Below the pieces are notes generated by a model. It was not told the DNA's origin. It did no database searches and was given only the letters and a program-made list of their open reading frames with translations. Both the position numbers and the translations under genes were made by a program. Of a DNA stretch of 64,000 bases, positions 47,217-58,918 are shown in pieces. The stretch's first letter is position 1, and every line of letters starts with the position of its first letter. Location: the NCBI GenBank assembly GCA_025677835.1, contig JAIXMR010000051.1:1-64000 (forward strand). The letters run 5' to 3'. The stretch is from Sporodiniella umbellata (Eukaryota; Mucoromycota; Mucoromycetes; Mucorales; Rhizopodaceae).

Positions 47217-47846
47217 TGAAAAACAAAAAGACATTTAATTGTAAATAGTTTCCCAAACTTAAGAAAGGAAAAAGTATGTTAAAGTTTAAATAAACAGTCT
47301 GTGTCTGCACATCCTCCTTTTTCTCCCTTTCTCTTATCTTTTTTCCAGTACTCTAGCTACTACACTCATTAATTGATACAAAATTAAGAGAAAGAGAAAG
47401 TGAGAGAACGGAAGAATACAACAAGACAGAAAATTTCCCATGTAAAACGTACTTCAGAGTAGTATACAGGAACAATCCAACAAAGTGGGGTCTTGCTAAG
47501 AAAAAAGCAGGATGATATTGTAACTAGATACAGTGCGCGTTCAGTCTAGTATAAACTAGAGAGTGTAGTATCACCTATTTCTTATTCAACAGGCTTTTAT
47601 TTTATCATTGCTAGTTGTTTTGAATAGCACGCCAATAAAATCCAAGACAAGTTATTATGAGCGAGAAAAAGCATGACCGGGTTAGCAACAAAATTGAAGA
47701 GGTTTTGTTAAACTGTGGATGATTAAAAAAAGTATAAGCATCAACTAATAATCAAACTCTACAGTCTATATAGATTTATGCTCAATTGGCAAAAACATGG
47801 TATAGGCGATTCAGTGGAATTTAACTTTATTTTCTTTAAACATATT
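47217..47846. other. Intergenic between convergent genes
   Basis: 630 bases of AT-rich DNA; 3' flanks of the preceding + gene and of the PP2C gene. Nothing coding was seen. Confidence 0.65.
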
Positions 47847-49229
47847 TTATATTTCAGCAAGGATAATTGTACAGTCATCATAGTCTTGTACAGTGGAAGC
47901 AAAGAAGCCTTGAGAGCCTTCTCGGTTGGCAAAATGCCTTGCAGACAAAACCAGCGTTCTTTCTTTTACTTTACGCTCGTTTGTTTCTTCCTCTGACAAT
48001 TCTCGATACAATAAAGGTATAGGTAGTGTTTTGGGGTTTATGGTTTTAGGGTCGTTTTGATTAATGTCTTCCATATTTTCAATGACTATTTGAAGCCTTT
48101 CACCTTCGTTCTCTTTCTCGTACTCTTCTTTTCGTTTTTGATCTTCTTTTTCTTCCTCTTGCAACAAATATTTTCCGGCTTTCTCACCATCTTCAATCAT
48201 AGTGCTTATTAACCGTGCTATTGCCCTATTCTGTTTCTCTGGCGTTTCTTCAAACATATAATCAAAGGTACCATCTGTGCTCATGAACAGAAAGTATCGC
48301 TGCTTGTCTTTTTTTACTGGGACAAAAGTGACATCAGGCTCACAAGATATTATTTTGTGTTCAGGGTCCATTTTAAAGTCCAAATCGCCACAAGAGCGAG
48401 CGACGTTTAACGAAGGAATACGTTCCTTTTCTCCAATTCCTCCACATCCTTCTGTGTCAGACCCCCTAGGCCGTATACGAGCATTCTTTAGAGATCCTCT
48501 TTTTGAGCACCTGTCGTCTTTCAACTTGTCAGCTTCTACTTTGATGACCCTATTTTGAACTGAATCAACGAATTCACCTCCGTTTTCGAGTATTTCACGC
48601 GCCAGGTGTGCCAGATATGGTTTGTGATCTTGAGAGGCAAAGACAACATCCATTTTGTAGTCACTGTCAATCCCCAATACGCCACCAGTCGTAATTGAGT
48701 TTGGTTTGTTCTCTTTAGGTATAGGCGCTGACATCACAATTGTACGCGAGTCTCCTACATTGACATTGATCATCCAATAACCTAAAAATATGTTCAAAAT
48801 CAGAGTACAGCCATCGTTATCTGCACACTCATTCTTTTTCAGCTCCACCCGTTTCCCGTCTAAATACTCTTGATCGAGATGCAAAATCATACGCTTGATA
48901 TCGTAAACAAACTGTTGCTTATGTCGATCAGTCCAATCCAGGTGTGTGTAATGGGCACATAACTGATTCACTGCTTTGGGCGTATGGCGTACAAAAAATT
49001 CTGAACAGCCTGGCCCGCCATGCCCATCAGCCAAGATAAAGAGGCGGCCTATTGTTTTGCCTTGTTTCTTTATATCGGTCACCCTAAATTTATCTTCACA
49101 GTTCACTTTGGGAATTTTGTGCTTCTCATGCGATCGAAACCGAGGATAGGAATATCCTTTTTGTTGAACAACCGCAAAATGTGAAGCAGGCGGATATTGA
49201 TCAAACTCAATAGAATCGATATAGCTCAT
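47847..49229 (-). CDS. PP2C-family protein phosphatase
   Basis: A metal-dependent Ser/Thr phosphatase domain of the PPM type. Motifs in order: NCEDKFRVTDI, the metal-binding FILADGHGGPGCSEFF (Asp-Gly-His-Gly-Gly), DNDGCTLILNIFLG, NVNVGDSRTIVMSA, FASQDHKPYLAHLAREI, NVARSCGDLDFKM and FLFMSTDGTFDYMFEE. The last metal-binding block is EGSQGFFASTVQDYDDCTII. A Lys/Glu-rich insertion (about residues 350-400) is unusual. The annotated start is MSYIDSIEFD at 49229, but the frame remains open upstream with acidic, protein-like sequence (GSYSEFVFGGPEGEKTEPLF) to about 49348. A 5' exon beyond the poly-A/T tract is therefore likely. No introns are seen in the body. Confidence 0.88.
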   Translation of the reverse strand: MSYIDSIEFDQYPPASHFAVVQQKGYSYPRFRSHEKHKIPKVNCEDKFRVTDIKKQGKTIGRLFILADGHGGPGCSEFFVRHTPKAVNQLCAHYTHLDWTDRHKQQFVYDIKRMILHLDQEYLDGKRVELKKNECADNDGCTLILNIFLGYWMINVNVGDSRTIVMSAPIPKENKPNSITTGGVLGIDSDYKMDVVFASQDHKPYLAHLAREILENGGEFVDSVQNRVIKVEADKLKDDRCSKRGSLKNARIRPRGSDTEGCGGIGEKERIPSLNVARSCGDLDFKMDPEHKIISCEPDVTFVPVKKDKQRYFLFMSTDGTFDYMFEETPEKQNRAIARLISTMIEDGEKAGKYLLQEEEKEDQKRKEEYEKENEGERLQIVIENMEDINQNDPKTINPKTLPIPLLYRELSEEETNERKVKERTLVLSARHFANREGSQGFFASTVQDYDDCTIILAEI

Positions 49230-49363
49230 ATCTTGAGGGGGAGGTGAATAAAGCAGACTGTAATCTTCAATGGTATCTTCTTCTTCAAATAAAGGCTCTG
49301 TTTTCTCTCCTTCTGGTCCACCAAATACAAATTCGCTGTAGCTGCCATTTTTTTTTTTTAAAA

Positions 49364-49408
<45 letters not shown>

Positions 49409-49412
49409 TTTC

Positions 49413-49969
49413 TTACTCAAAATCTTCTTCGTCGTCTTCTGAGAGATAAATTGGCGTTTCCTTTTTTTTTTGTTTTTTAGGTTTTGTAGGACTTTGGTGG
49501 CCTGGTCGAACTTCCTCCTCATAGGGTGAATAAAACAAAGTCGCTTTGCGCTCTCGTTTTGCACCAGAGTAGTTCAACAAAGGGAGCTGAGTAGAGATAG
49601 GTTGAACGCCATTCAGTGTTTCTTTTGAAATATTGTAGCGGGCAGGTCTACCCATTCGAGCCCGTATGATTTCCAAAGGAGGCTGCATATTTTTTCTTTT
49701 GGCTTGACGATTGGCTGAAGAAATTATGCCTCGAATTGTTTCGTCTGCATCTCCTCTATCAAAGATTTTAAGAAAAAAACAACCTTGCAATTGAACATTT
49801 ACTTGAGTTCTAGTAACTTGAGGTTTTCAATACCCAAAACTAGCTGTTTGGCATCCATGGCTTGATTTCCATAATGAAACAGAACCACTAATATTTTCAT
49901 GAGTGCTGCATTGGCCCTGAGTACGGCTGGAATGTTTAATTGACTAAGCTCAACATCCACTTTTGACAT
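49413..49969 (-). CDS. Unrecognised 169-residue protein with acidic C-terminus
   Basis: Exons 49969-49803 and 49755-49413 join over a 47-nt intron (GTAAAT...GATAG) in phase. The N-terminal half is helical (LSQLNIPAVLRANAALMKIL, MDAKQLVLGIENLKLLELK). The centre is basic (SSANRQAKRKNMQPPLEIIR, RMGRPARYNIS). The end is a Lys cluster then DDEEDFE. Such a basic-then-acidic tail is common in nuclear proteins. The 3' end lies close to the start of the PP2C gene on the same strand. No family is assigned. Confidence 0.7.
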
Positions 49970-50924
49970 TTTCTTTTTCACTTGAAAAAAGTCCTTTCTT
50001 TTTCTTTTTTTTTTTTTTCGGTTTCTCACTCTCACTACACTTGTCCCTTTCTTAGTTGCTGAATAAAAAAAAGTTGAGAAAAGAAGTGACAATAATATAA
50101 ATAATCAGAAAAAAAAAAAAGGTTCTTATTTGTGTCAATGAAAAGCCTAAAGACAAAGAAAGCAGAGTTAGTGTGTGTGTAAAAAATTAATCTCGACGTA
50201 GTTGACCTGTAAACAAAAAAAAAAGAGGCAAACTAGAGAGAGGTTTACTGTCAGGACAACCTGTGTTCTGTTTTTATTTTGTTTTATTCGATTTTCAAAA
50301 GCAGCGCATAATTTTCTTCGAAATACCTTGGGCCAGTTATCAAAACACTACACATATCGTTTTAGGAAGAAATTCGATATCTTGATTACAACTAACATTG
50401 TTGTTTCTTGACTTTAAAATTTACTCTCATGGGTGTCTGCCTGATTTATAAACCTATATTACCAGTATCGTTAGGTTCTCAAACAATAAACAGTACATTT
50501 AAACATTTAAAAGGAAGGGTTTAAAAGTATATGTTGCACGCTGATAGCTAAGATCAAAGCAACCGAGTACTTTCATGTTCCCTTCAAACATAAGTGTGAA
50601 AATAGCCGAAAAAAAGCACAATATTTCAAAAGTGCATCGCTACTTGACGTATAGTGGTTTGTCTAGTATGCTATTAGCGATTATTTCTCATCAAGAAAAA
50701 ATACCTCTGTGCTGTTTTATAATCTGGTAAATCCCAGTGCTTTATTATTACAGGGCCAAAATATAGATATATATATATATATACGCGAGTCTGTGTATGA
50801 TTGTACAGTAACCCAAATGCTACTTGGGGAAAATCGCAATAAGCTGCATTTATATAGAGATGCAATAATAGTAATAATAAGAAAGAGAAAGTTATGGATG
50901 TGTATGTATATTTGCGTGAGGGTG
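49970..50924. other. Intergenic, about 0.95 kb
   Basis: Promoter region of the 49413-49969 gene and 3' flank of the kinase gene. Poly-A/T tracts and a TA microsatellite at about 50763-50782. No coding evidence. Confidence 0.6.
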
Positions 50925-52837
50925 TTATTGATGGGTGATACTTTTTCGATCTCTTTCTCTTCGCTCCTGAAAACTCTTTGTTGACTGTTTCTTTTTTATA
51001 CTCTGAAGAGAAAGAGCATACTCCTCACTTAAGCTTGCAGAGGATGTATTATGGTTGATCATTAAGCTTGTGCTACTTCCATGGTTGTAAGTACGTATGG
51101 CACCCAAACTACTTCGTTTTTTCCAGCTAGATTCCTGATCGTATTTTATTTGGGCTATATGGCTAGTGGAGGCAGATTTGTTAGGCATCTGAAACCCGTT
51201 TTCTTCCTCTGTAGTAATTCTTTTGATGGGCAATACGTCCTGTCCAGCACCCTCAAATGCAGGCTTTACCCAGTCTGGAGGATCTCCCACAGTCATAGTC
51301 ACAGGATCTTTGAATCCCTCATATTTCTCGAAAATAGTAAAGTCAAAGTGTTTGAACTTTTCTTTAATCATCTTTAACTCCCGTTCTCGCTTTGTATTGT
51401 TTTCTGATTTTTTTATGTTTCCACTTTTGGGCGAGCCATCCAAAAACATTTCTTCTAAATCGTATGTCACATCAAAGTTATTTTCTGTTGAAGGTTGGAA
51501 AGGGGAAGGAAGCGTTTTCGTTTCAAGTTTGTGCCATGGAATAGATCGAAAAAAAGGATGCCGCACAAGGTTTGCCCATCCTGTATCTCCATATCCCAAT
51601 CGTTTATTGGGATTTATTTCCAAAAACTAAGTTTGAACGCGTCAATAAGCTCTGCTCAAAGTTAAAAGCGAAATACACTTTACCCCTTGCATGACAGACA
51701 AACACTCGCCCGATATTTGCCGTTTTTTGGTGGGATAATGAACATACCCTCTTCGGATGGCTGCTTGTAGTTCCTCTGTTGTGTCGCATTCGAAAGGTTT
51801 CTATATTTCCTTTTAGCATTTTTATGGACAGATATATACATAGCACCAAGTGCCTCGTACCTTTCTATATACACATTCATACATTGTTACACCAAAGCTC
51901 CACCAATCTACTGATTCGCTATAGCCACCTCCTTTATAGATTTCAGGCGCTGAGGTTGATTATAGGTTAGCTGTTAATCATTTAGTCTGTTATATATACA
52001 TTTTGCTTATGTATTTTCTTTTTTTTTTTTTGGGTTGGAGATTGTTATCTTTACCCATATAATACCCTGTGCCTGAATTGGAAGTCAATGATTTATTAGG
52101 TTGCAGGTGAGTAGCTATGTTGAAATCAGCAAGATGAACATGCCCTTTATCGTCCATTAATATATTGTGTGGCTTTATATCTCTAATAACGCATTGTGTT
52201 ATTGAAAATAGAACATGCACAAAAAGAAGGAAAAAAAATACCTGTGCACGACTCCTTTCAAATGGAGATATTTAACGGCCGACGCCAGTTCGGCAAACCA
52301 CAAACGAATCGTATCTTCAGAGAAAAAGGTATTTTCACGATTCAAGTGAAAATGCAGATCACCACCAAGCCTAATCCAGGTTTTTTTTTCGCAGCGTATT
52401 TAAATAAGATTGATAGTGATTTAAAAAAACAGTTGTTCATCTTACATTAGGTCTGTTGCCATGTACATATAATCGCTATCTTGGAAAGCAAAACGCAGCC
52501 GACATAGGAAAGGGTGATCCAATTGTTCTAGAATAACTCTTTCGCGAATAATGTTGCGTACAGCATCCATGTTGATACATTCTTCTTTACTGATATATTT
52601 CAAAGCGTACAACCTATGGCTTTCTCGATGTTCGACAATTCTAACCTATATCATTGTTAGCTATAATTGTCAAAACACGTCAGGGTAACAATTTACCTTC
52701 CCAAACGCACCTCTTCCTACTATTCGCATCAATTTGAACTGTGAAAGAGTTATCTCTTTTTTTTTTTCAATGTGTGTCAGTATTACGAAAGAAATGGTGT
52801 TGGGAATTTCTCTAATCACCTCGAGTGTCGAGATCAT
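50925..52837 (-). CDS. AGC protein kinase, STK32 (YANK)-like
   Basis: A serine/threonine kinase spread over several exons. The N-lobe has FKLMRIVGRGAFGKV (Gly loop), then LYALKYISKEECI with the catalytic Lys and RERVILEQLDHPFLCRLRFA. The catalytic loop is RDIKPHNILMDD. The metal motif is ADFNIAT, that is DFN in place of DFG, characteristic of the STK32 family, and GTGYYM opens the activation segment. The C-lobe ends NPNKRLGYGDTGWANLVRHP. A hydrophobic-motif-like tail (KFKHFDFTIFEKYEGF) and a Ser-rich end follow. The start is taken as MISTLEVIREIP at 52837 because the frame upstream lacks an ATG; a 5' exon is possible. Introns near 52660, 52450 and 52210 are clear, and others lie in 51630-52000. 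Confidence 0.87.
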
Positions 52838-52861
52838 CACCTCGGGTATGACCGCCTCCAA

Positions 52862-53775
52862 GGGCGGTTGCTATTAAACCTGAAAAGAATCTAATTTTGG
52901 GAATATAAAAGTTTGGTCTTTTTCAAGGGTATTGTTATCGTTTTTTTTAGCAGAAAAAAAAAGGGGAGGCAAAGAAAAAAATGCGTGTTTATACTCAGGC
53001 AGGTACAATGATAGTGCGTCTATTATAGCAACCCAAAAACAAGGGGAAAAGAAAGAGAAAAATACACACGTACACGGACAGAAAAAGAAAAGAGAAAGGG
53101 GAATAGAAAGGTGAAACTTGAAAAAAAAAAAAAAAAAGTAAATTAATTATCACCATTTGTTTATATTCGCTATTTTTGTTTTTATTTTTCTGGTAATAGG
53201 AGTTTATTCATGTTACCGTGACTTTTGAAATATAGCTTCGGGCGCTGCTGTTAACAAGCGACCTTGATTAATTTACAAAAGCACGACATTGCATAAATTA
53301 TTGTTTTTAGTTTTAGTAATCATTTAGTAACAAAAAAATAATTAGCTTTCTTTATCGAAGCTGCTGGAAGAACGCGGGATTTTTCCGTGTCAAAATTGAA
53401 AATATCGTAGGCAAATCACCTACTCTTACCTCAATTTCAAGTATATATCAATTTAGTGAATCATGTATCTGTCTGAAGTCAGTCTTCAGCTTTTGAATTC
53501 TGCCTATTAAAAAGAAAAATAGTATCGACAGAACCTGTTTTGGAATTCGGTTTGTCACAGAATTCTACGTGTGTATAGCGACTTTGAAAACACCTACAAC
53601 AATTTGATACAGTAGGTAATGTCACACCCAATTGAGATCAACATCACTGGCCAATCAAAATCAATTCCACATCTTGCAAGCAATGTCACTTGCTTAGAAG
53701 CCCCGTCGTGGTTCTTTACACCCAAAAAATATACATAGCGCTTTTTTCTTTGATATTGTTTTTTTTTCCAGTGCC
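52862..53775. other. Intergenic, 0.9 kb
   Basis: Probable kinase promoter and leader. Purine-rich stretch (52960-53120) and a poly-A tract near 53121. No coding evidence apart from the start of the next candidate. Confidence 0.6.
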
Positions 53776-54212
53776 TTGCAATTCAGTATGAGTACAGTAT
53801 TTTTACATGAAAGTGGACATAGGAATGTTATTGAGGAGAATCGCGGTCCTAAACCCACGGATCACATTGATCAGAATGAATTTACTGTTGAGGCTATTGT
53901 CATCCATACAAAGTGCTTGAGAATTGCAGTGACCAATGAGCCTTCTCTGACTTGGTCAATATTGCTTTAGAAGCCATAAAAGAAAGATATTCGTATGAAG
54001 GAAGCAAAGCTAAAGCGAAAGTATGTACATTATACAGTCCAGGAGGAGGTTAGAGTTTTCAGTTTAAGACTGGAAAGTATACCCTGTTTCTAAAATCAAT
54101 GTCGAGTTTTATTTTACAAATTAAATACAGTATACAACATCAACTTTGGAAACACTCAAAGTTACAAAGATGTCCACTTGTTCTTGTATATAAAAGTAAC
54201 CTTTACCCATAG
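53776..54212 (+). pseudogene. Candidate gene with a one-base frame break, unrecognised
   Basis: After a strong TTTTTTTTCCAG acceptor at 53772 a frame reads MSTVFLHESGHRNVIEENRG, later TVEAIVIHTKCLRIAVTNEP, and stops at about 53970. The adjacent frame continues DLVNIALEAIKERYSYEGSK from about 53950 to a GTATGT donor at 54021, so one base appears missing near 53948-53952. A further exon (54063-54212, FKTGKYTLFLKSMSS) joins in phase. The composition and splice sites indicate a gene or recent pseudogene. The FLHESG...RG pattern loosely recalls DDE transposases but the rest does not. Confidence 0.42.
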
Positions 54213-54414
54213 TATTGATATCAAATTGTGCGGGCGGTTTATTCCTTGCTAGAGCAAATTTGAAATGCTTTTAGCTCTACTGATTTAGTATTAGCTATAC
54301 CTCTTTTTAAAGTAGGTGTTTTCCACCTGTTTATATGCTGAAACCATACACCAAAAAAAATAAAAATAAAAAGGAGGGGCTTTCAATTCTTTTTTTTTTT
54401 TTTTTTTTTTAACC

Positions 54415-55434
54415 ATGTTCCCAATTAGAGCTTTAGCGTCTAGACAAGTTTCAACACAAATCTCCTTGCGACGATTTCTAAGCACAGCTGAAGAAAACGC
54501 AACAAAGTTCAAGAAATATGGCGCTTTTCGTCCAGCACCTGAGGGTTTAGGTTTACTTGAACCACCTGAAGTAGATCGTTCCCAGTGGCTTCAAAAAAAG
54601 AAGCAGAAGCTTCGTGATCTAGGCAATTACGAGAAAGCTTTTTCAGCTCATGCTGCTGAACGTCAATACCTGTAAGTAGGAATGCAGATAAAATATAGCC
54701 GTTGTTTATCATTTCTACAATAGAGTTGAACAAGCAACCAAATCTTATTTCCATGATGTCAATGGTAAATGAGACAAAAAAAATGAAGAGAAAGCTTTAA
54801 TTTCTATTACTTGTAAATGATAACTGAACGCTTTTCCCAACTAGAAATGAGAGAGCATGGAGGAAAAATGTATTATGCTGATACACAATTAATGAAAGAG
54901 GATAAAACAGGTTATATGCCAGATTTTGAAGCCAGGGACCTGTCAAACGCTAAAGTGCACACTACGGATCGATTGGATTCTAAAGTGAGTTTAATGGCCA
55001 TGTCCTTGACACAATATGGGTTAGAGCATACCCATTCGTTTACAGATCCTTTTTGGGAAAGGTTTGGAAAGGCAAAGGACGATGCTCAACTTTTGGAAGT
55101 AAGCCTATCAAAAGAGCCATGAATCAAAATGAACACATTTTGTTAGGTGATTGTGGAAGAAAATACGCTAAAACAAATTTTGTTGAAGACATTCGTAACA
55201 AGAGCACTCAAGAGATATCCTCAAGAAAGACAAGACAACTATCTATTGCTTTATAAGGATATTAGCCGTGTCCGTAAATATCTGGATATTACTAACAAGA
55301 ACATTGGTCATGTCTTTTTAGTGGACCGGGACTTCAAGATCCGTTGGACAGCACATGGAAACGCAACACCTGAAGAGGTTGGAAATATGTTGGCCATGAC
55401 TGATTTCCTCTTAAAAAAAAAAGAAATAGAATAA
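54415..55434 (+). CDS. ATP10: ATP10, mitochondrial ATP synthase assembly factor
   Basis: An inner-membrane-associated factor needed to assemble the Fo sector (subunit a) of ATP synthase. Four exons (54415-54671, 54724-54764, 54845-55098, 55147-55434) close in phase to 279 residues. The N-terminus MFPIRALASRQVSTQISLRR is a mitochondrial presequence (basic, Ser-rich, no acids). Family blocks are MREHGGKMYYADTQLM, KAKYMPDFEARDL-like TGYMPDFEARDLSN, YLDITNKNIGHVFLVDRDFK and IRWTAHGNATPEE. A poly-T tract lies directly before the ATG. Its 3' end is 75 bp from the convergent golgin gene. Confidence 0.93.
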
Positions 55435-55509
55435 AAAATTATGTATTTTATGTATAACGGAAATGGTAGGAGAGTGGGGAGGGATATTGTATAGGATGCA
55501 AAGGTGTTG

Positions 55510-58321
55510 TTATTTTTTGCCGAGCTGGTCTATTTTTTGGACTAGTTCTACTATTTGTACTCGGTACATATCTTTGACGTCTATGAGATCTGCCTTGAGT
55601 TCTTCTACTTGCTCTGTTTTTTCACCGAGCAATTCAAGCAATGTCTGGTATCTTTGATTCAGCTGGTCATGTTCTTGTTGTAACCCAGTCGTTTTCCTGG
55701 TCTGCAGCCTGAGTCGATCTAGCTCTTGTGACATACTCATAATTTCCTCTGATAGCTCATCTTTGGACTGTGTAAGGCTTTGAACTTGTGTTTGATAGAA
55801 ACCAACCTGGTTTTGTAATTGATGGATATCTGCCTGCAGCTTTTCGTCTTCTTCTGTCGGCTCTTGTTCTTCCACTTGTAATGTGGGAGGCTTTGTTTTT
55901 ATTTGTTCTTCATATCTTTTCTTTTCTTCGTTCAATCTTTCTTTCATCAGACGTTGATAATGACTTTTAATCTTTTCTTGCTCTTTTTGGTCGTCTTCTT
56001 TCATCTTGTCTTGTGCCCTCAAAAGCTCCTGAATTGTCGCTCGTTGCTCTTCAACTATCGATTTTTCATGTCCAAAAGTAGACCTGAGTTGGTTTGTCTC
56101 CTTCTGTAGATCCTGCAGATCGGACTCGATACTTTCTAGACGTTGAGTCAGTTGCTCAGTTTCAGTATACAAAGCTTTGTTCTTTTCGAGTGTTTTTTGA
56201 TATTCCGATTCCTTTTGCTGTAAAGAAATGATCAAGCTCTGTTCAGCCTGATCTCTGTTCTTAATTGCAATTGCATGCTGTGTCTGTAACTCGTCAATGT
56301 GTCGAAGTAAAGGTGCTGTAGACTCGTCAACACTCATTTCATAATACATTTTCTCTTGCTCCACACATTGTCTCTGTAGCTCGTTTATTTCTCGTTGGAG
56401 GCCTTCTTCTCTGAGCGAGGCTTGTTCTTGAGCAAGATGTAGTTGGACTTGTATTTCACGAATTTCGGCTTTCAGTTGTTTTTCGACGCTTTCAGAAATC
56501 TCTTTCACTTTGGTAAGCTCTTTATGTAGTCGGTCATTGGCCTTGACTTCTTTTTCAAGCGCAAAAGTACCCTCAGCTTCAGCTTCTGCTTTAGCCTTAG
56601 CGATTTCAGCCTCTGCTTTTGTCTTGACCTTGGTTATTTCAGCATCAATCTTCTCCAAAGCTTCTTTAAGCTGACGTTCGGTTCGGATGAGTTTTTTGCT
56701 GGCCTCCAGTTTATCGGATTCAAGCTTGTTGATATGCCTTGTCTGTTGGTCAGAAAGGTCGGTGAGTAACTTGACAGATTCCTGAAGACGTTTTTCAGAA
56801 TCACTCAATTTTTGCACCTTCTCGGTGCTTTGAGCGAGATCGGAATTGACTTTCTCGAGTTTTTTGTTGATCTCCTGTCTAGCCTTTTCATCCTCTATCT
56901 TTTCCTGTCGAAGTTTTTTTATTGTCGTCAGATGTTTGAGTTCCACTTTGGACAGCTTCTCTCCCTCCTGAAGTAGACCAGCAATCTGCTCCTCTTTTGC
57001 TGCTAACTGTTGCCGTAGCTCTTCTACTGCCGAATTAGAATCCACTTTGGATTTCCAACGTGCTTCACTTTCTGCTGTTTCTTCATTCATCTGGTGCATC
57101 TGGTCATGCAAATTGGCAATAGTTTCCATTGCTTGCAGCAACTGCCTTTCGCGTTGGTCCAACAGTTTCTGCGATACTTCGTCCAGTTGACTCGAGCTCT
57201 TTTTGGGTACCTCCAATTGTAGGATATCGAGCGGCTCCTGTTTTTCTTCTACTTTTGTTGACTGACACTCAGGTACCTTTTTAGATAATGCTGACTCTTT
57301 TTTTCTGGTAAGTACAGATTCCTCCTCTTTGTCATGTATCAGTTCTTTAGCAGACTCTTTATCGTTTACTCTCGAATTTTTTTCTTGAGCCGATTTCTTC
57401 CCCAATGCTTCTTCTTGGACTACCTTCTTCTTCGCTGCCTCCCTCTCTTCTTGAGCTACCTGTTCTCCTATAGCCTCTTTGGCCGGTTCTTCTTGGGCTG
57501 TTTTTTCTTTTTCTGCTTCCTCTTTAGCTGCTTTTTCTTTGGCTGCCTCTTCTTCTTCAGCTGCTTTTTCTTTGGCTGCTGCTGCTTTTCTATTTTTAGC
57601 TGCTTTTTTCTTGGCTGCCTTCTTGCTTTTGGCTGACAGAGGAGCAGGCTCGACAGAAGGTGTGGCTGGTACCTCTTGTTTCAGTTCAGGTGCTGCTGGC
57701 TGCTGCTGCTCTGGTTTTTTGTGCTTTATAAAAGTATCCTGTGTTGTTTCAAACGATGTTTCTTGTTGCTCTCTTACGGCCTGTGGTGGCGAAGAGACTG
57801 CACTGACTAATGTTGGATCAGCGACAGGTGTACTGGTAGGCGCTCCATTAGTTTTGGGAGTATTGGGAGCTTGTTTATTTGTGATGGATGCATTGTCAGC
57901 AAGCGGAATTGCGGCAGACTCCTCAAGAGTGGACGTGTCAGTAATAGGCGAACTCGGCACAATCGTGTTGACAATGGGTGCGCTCGTCTTGGGCGTGTTA
58001 GCAGCAGGTACACTTGTTTTAGGTTTATTGATAGTAGGTGTGCTGGTATTGGTTTGCGATAGATTGCTCTTTTGAGTAGACTGTTCTTTTTTAGACTTTT
58101 TTATAGTGGTAACCATGCCAGTGACAGGGTCAATATATGTTTCTGTATCGGAATCTAGAAAGTTCATAGTTTAAAAGGCCATGTGTATATATATAAAGTA
58201 TGTTACTTTTTAAGTCTGCAGGCTGTTCGAGCAACGAGTCAAATGTGTTCTCAACATTACTGATGGCTTGTTTTAAGTAGCCTCCCCACTTTGAATCAGA
58301 CTTGCTGAAAAATCCGCTCAT
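55510..58321 (-). CDS. Golgin of the TMF1/Sgm1 family
   Basis: A long coiled-coil Golgi protein of 919 residues in two exons (58321-58207, 58154-55510; 52-nt intron). The N-terminus MSGFFSKSDSKWGGYLKQAI with ENTFDSLL resembles the membrane-binding start of TMF/Sgm1. A Thr/Pro/Ala-rich linker and an Ala/Lys/Glu repeat region (about residues 190-300) follow, then about 600 residues of heptad coiled coil. The C-terminal TMF_TATA_bd domain is clear: DELSEEIMSMSQELDRLRL, RYQTLLELLGEKTEQVEELK and DLIDVKDMYRVQIVELVQKI. In animals this end binds Rab6 and tethers vesicles. Antisense open frames over the repeats are shadows. Confidence 0.9.
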
Positions 58322-58477
58322 CTATTTACCAAGCTGTTTCTAGAAAAAAAGAAAAGAGAAGTTTGTGTCTGGGAATTTTTATCATTTTAAGGGCAGGTTA
58401 AAAACAGAGAGGGATCGAATTGGTCAGAAAAAAGAAAGGTCTTGAGTATGAGTGTTTTTTATTTGTATATTGGATGT

Positions 58478-58918
58478 TTAAATAAAAGTGTTTCGTACGA
58501 CTAGCACAGGGCAAGGACATTCTTTCAAGCAAGTTTCAGAAACCGAGCCGAGTAGAACGCTTTTAACAGTACTAAGTCCACGCGAACCCATAATAAGTAT
58601 ATCAACAGGATGTGACTTTGTATAGTTTGGCAGCTGCGTTCTGGCGTCACCCCATAGGATATGCTCCTCGCTAGAGATATGAGCAGTAGTCAGTTGTGTC
58701 ATTAGTTCTTTCAGACGTCTCTCGGCAGGATCCACCTCGCCTGTCTCAGATGGGCGACGCTGAACCTTATAGTTCGTACGTTGAATAGCCGAAAGTAGGA
58801 TCAAGTGGTCTGTTTCTGGTCGAAGGATGTTTTTAACGGTCCAATCAAACAGTTTATGAGCTTCTTCCGTTCCTTCATAAGCTAAGGCAATACGCCGTTT
58901 TTCAGTAATGGTTGTCAT
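58478..58918 (-). CDS. Universal stress protein (USP) domain protein
   Basis: A single-exon 146-residue protein with the nucleotide-binding alpha/beta fold. It starts MTTITEKRRIALAYEGTEEA; the first strand and acidic turn are in IALAYEG. The ATP-type signature near the C-terminus is IMGSRGLSTVKSVLLGSVSE (G-2x-G-9x-G-S), then CPCPVLVVR. The short length means one USP domain and nothing else. The gene lies on the same strand as the golgin, about 160 bp upstream of it. Role in stress is inferred from the family only. Confidence 0.93.
   Translation of the reverse strand: MTTITEKRRIALAYEGTEEAHKLFDWTVKNILRPETDHLILLSAIQRTNYKVQRRPSETGEVDPAERRLKELMTQLTTAHISSEEHILWGDARTQLPNYTKSHPVDILIMGSRGLSTVKSVLLGSVSETCLKECPCPVLVVRNTFI

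Noticed and set aside
53776..53970. DDE transposase fragment, from the pattern FLHESG...RG
   Set aside because: The expected catalytic Asp is His here, the following residues do not fit the family and the adjacent frame and splice sites fit a spliced gene better.
57334..58075. Antisense Ser/Ala/Phe-rich open frames over the golgin
   Set aside because: They mirror the Ala/Lys/Glu-rich repeats of the sense gene and have no independent signals.
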